A stretch of 64,000 nucleotides of DNA from assembly GCA_030762935.1 (NCBI GenBank), contig CM060882.1, positions 21,891,001 through 21,955,000 of the forward strand, written 5' to 3'. The notes under the pieces were generated by a model. It saw only the letters and a list, made by a program, of their open reading frames with translations, searched no databases and was not told the origin of the DNA. This DNA comes from Hymenopus coronatus. Its lineage: Eukaryota; Arthropoda; Insecta; Mantodea; Hymenopodidae. Below are positions 54,777 through 57,700 of this stretch, piece after piece. The translations under genes were made by a program, and so were the position numbers. How positions within the stretch are numbered: position 1 is the first letter of the stretch; every line of letters starts with the position of its first letter.

Positions 54777-57700
54777 TCTCTGTTTTTTTTTTATTGGAAA
54801 AGGATTCCCTGAGTCATAGGCTTGTTATGGGAATATTACAATGCCTTTGCAATTATAATTATTGACATTGCACAAGTTAATATAAAGAGTTATATTGATT
54901 ACCTACTGTAATTAACATAAGATTTTAAATATCGATAAGACTGAACACAAACAAGGATAAAATAAACAGCAACAGCAGCAAGTGGTCAAGGATTCATTAT
55001 AAAGATATTAAATGCGAGAATTAAGGATATATACACACACAAGTTAAATATTGCACATTACAACACAAGTTTCATTTAAACTAGGTATTAAAATGTATAT
55101 TTAGCCCAATATGAGGTCTGATCAAGAAATTCTGAAACATTCGTAATTTCATGCCAATGGAGTGTTGGAGCAAAATGTGGTTGGCATCCCTGCATATGCC
55201 TGTGTTTAATGTGTAACTGCTGGAAGTTTCATTATTCTATGTCTGTTAATTATTGTCCAGTGCTGTATTGAGTAGAACGCTGTGTTGCATAGTTTGCAAG
55301 TTTCGAGGTGGCAAAGTTAGAAACTCAAGAAAACCTTTACAGAGACATACCAAATGATGCAGGAAGCCTACAGTGATAAGTGCTTAAGCCATGCACAGTG
55401 TTACGAATGGTTCATGCAGTCAAAAAATGGCTGGATGGAAGTTAAAGATGACCCTCATTCAGGATGCCCTTCGACGTCTACTGATGAGTCTCATTTCAGG
55501 AATGTTAACAAAATTGTACAAGCCAATTGAAGACTGACTATCCAAGAGATAGCAGAAGAATGTAACATTTCAGTTGGATCATGTCATGAGATCATGATAG
55601 AGCTTCTAGGAATGCATTGTGTTGCCGCCAAATTTGTCCCACGGCTTATGAGTCAAGACCAGAAAGACCATCATTGCCTTGCAATCTGTGAAGAGCTTTT
55701 GGATTGCGCAAATGAGAACAAGATGTTCCTTAAAAGAATCATAACTGGTGATGAGACGTGGGTCTATGGTTATGATGGTGAGACCAAATTCCCTTCACAA
55801 TGGGTCGGGAAAGGTTCTGCAAGACCAAAAAAAGCTTGTCAGGTCGGGTCAAATGTCATAACCATGCTGATAGTTTTCTTTGACTTTGAAAGATTAGTTC
55901 ATCATGAATTTGTATCACAGGGACAAACTGTTAATTGATGACACTGTTGGACAAGAAAATGTGAGAAGCAAATGGCCTGAAATATGGAGAGACAATTCAT
56001 GGCTCTTGCATCACGATAATGCGCCCCCACATTCACCCCTGTTGGTGTGGGACTATTGCACAAAAAACAATATCACTGTGCTGCCTCATCCTCTGTACTC
56101 TTCAGACCTGGCCCCTGCTGACTTTTTTTTTATTTCTAAAGCTGAAAACTCTGTTGAAAGGACAAAGATTTGCAACGATAGACAAGATAAAAGAAAATTC
56201 GCAGATAGCACTTTGCGTGATTCAGAAAGAGGTGTATCAAGATTGCTTCCAGAAGTGGAAACGGCATTGGGAGCAATGTATCAATTGTGGAGGAGAGTAT
56301 TTAGAAAGGGGACCATGCACAGTAAGTAAAAGGTACACATTGAAAACTTTTGTGGACCAAGTTCTGGAATTTTTTGAACAGACCTCATACACTCACACAA
56401 AGTACAGATATTCTACAGCTCAACACCTACCAAAATGTTTTACACAAAACCCTTCACAAGAAGCTACTGCAAGACTGTTAATAGATTATTTTTATGCTTC
56501 ACATTCAGGGATGATTGTGTTTGCATAACTGCAGCTGACTCAGACCTGTGTGTTTACAGTGTCAAGTGTCTGGTCAAACATTGAATGCTGTTTGAACAAA
56601 TAATTCTTTATTATATGTAACCAAAGTTAGAAGTGCTCATAGAAACTGAACTAACAGCATTAGAAATATAGGGTTTTCATTAGTATACACGGAGATGAGT
56701 GATCTTCCTTTACAGAACTAGTATTTTTTTAAGGCTTAATATTAATATTTTAAATACTTCATAAAGCGACAATATTACGTATTTAACCAGGCAATGCAGC
56801 AAGACATTAAGTGACTAAGAGCAGCCTCGCAAACTAAGTCAGAAGCTATAATAGTCCTTAACACAATTAAATTAATTTTCCTTATGCATTTAGTTCTTAC
56901 TGTGCCTAAACAATTTCTTATTTAATATATTTTTACTTGACTTTACAGTGATAATCCTTTTTCCTATAATTTCCTTTGGTAAATTGGACTAATTCTTTCT
57001 TAGTTTTGCCCTAAGAATTTTAATTTCCTCATATTCTACTGGGTGACGCACGAAAAACCACCTCAACACCACAAATTGCCCTCCCCCCTGAGCAAATAAA
57101 ATGACAAATAAATATGTAATAATCAGATAATAAAGAAATATTTTCAAAGAAAGAAACTACATGAACTAAGCATATAGAAACTGCTACAATAGATGGCAAT
57201 TGGTGGGTGACAACAAGCAGTCTGGTGCTTGGTTGTTCCTGCGCCATCGTTTAGAATTATATGCTATTATTATCTTTCTGGTTACACAAAGGAATTTTTA
57301 TTAAATCCTTCGCTTGCTCTTAAACTTTTCAGTTTCAACACCCCTGTTGCACATCAAGCAAATCCTTCTCTTGCTGCTTTGTCATATGTTTTGGCATAAT
57401 TTTCTTTCCCCCAAACTATTTTCAGTTCTGCATACAAACTCAATGATGTTTTAATTTTAAAACATCAATAGGCATATCTTGCCTTTCAATATCTTAAATT
57501 CTTCAGATTTATGAATGAGTGAATTGAGGGTGCCTTAATATATAGATAAAGTAAAGAAAAATCCCATTTTCAGGGTTACTAAACTATGCATACAGAATTT
57601 TGTATTCTCACTCTAAATAAAACCAGATAAACATATGAAGTAATAAACTAGACAATATGTTATATTTTTACTGTATAGACAACCATTTTATTGTTCTACC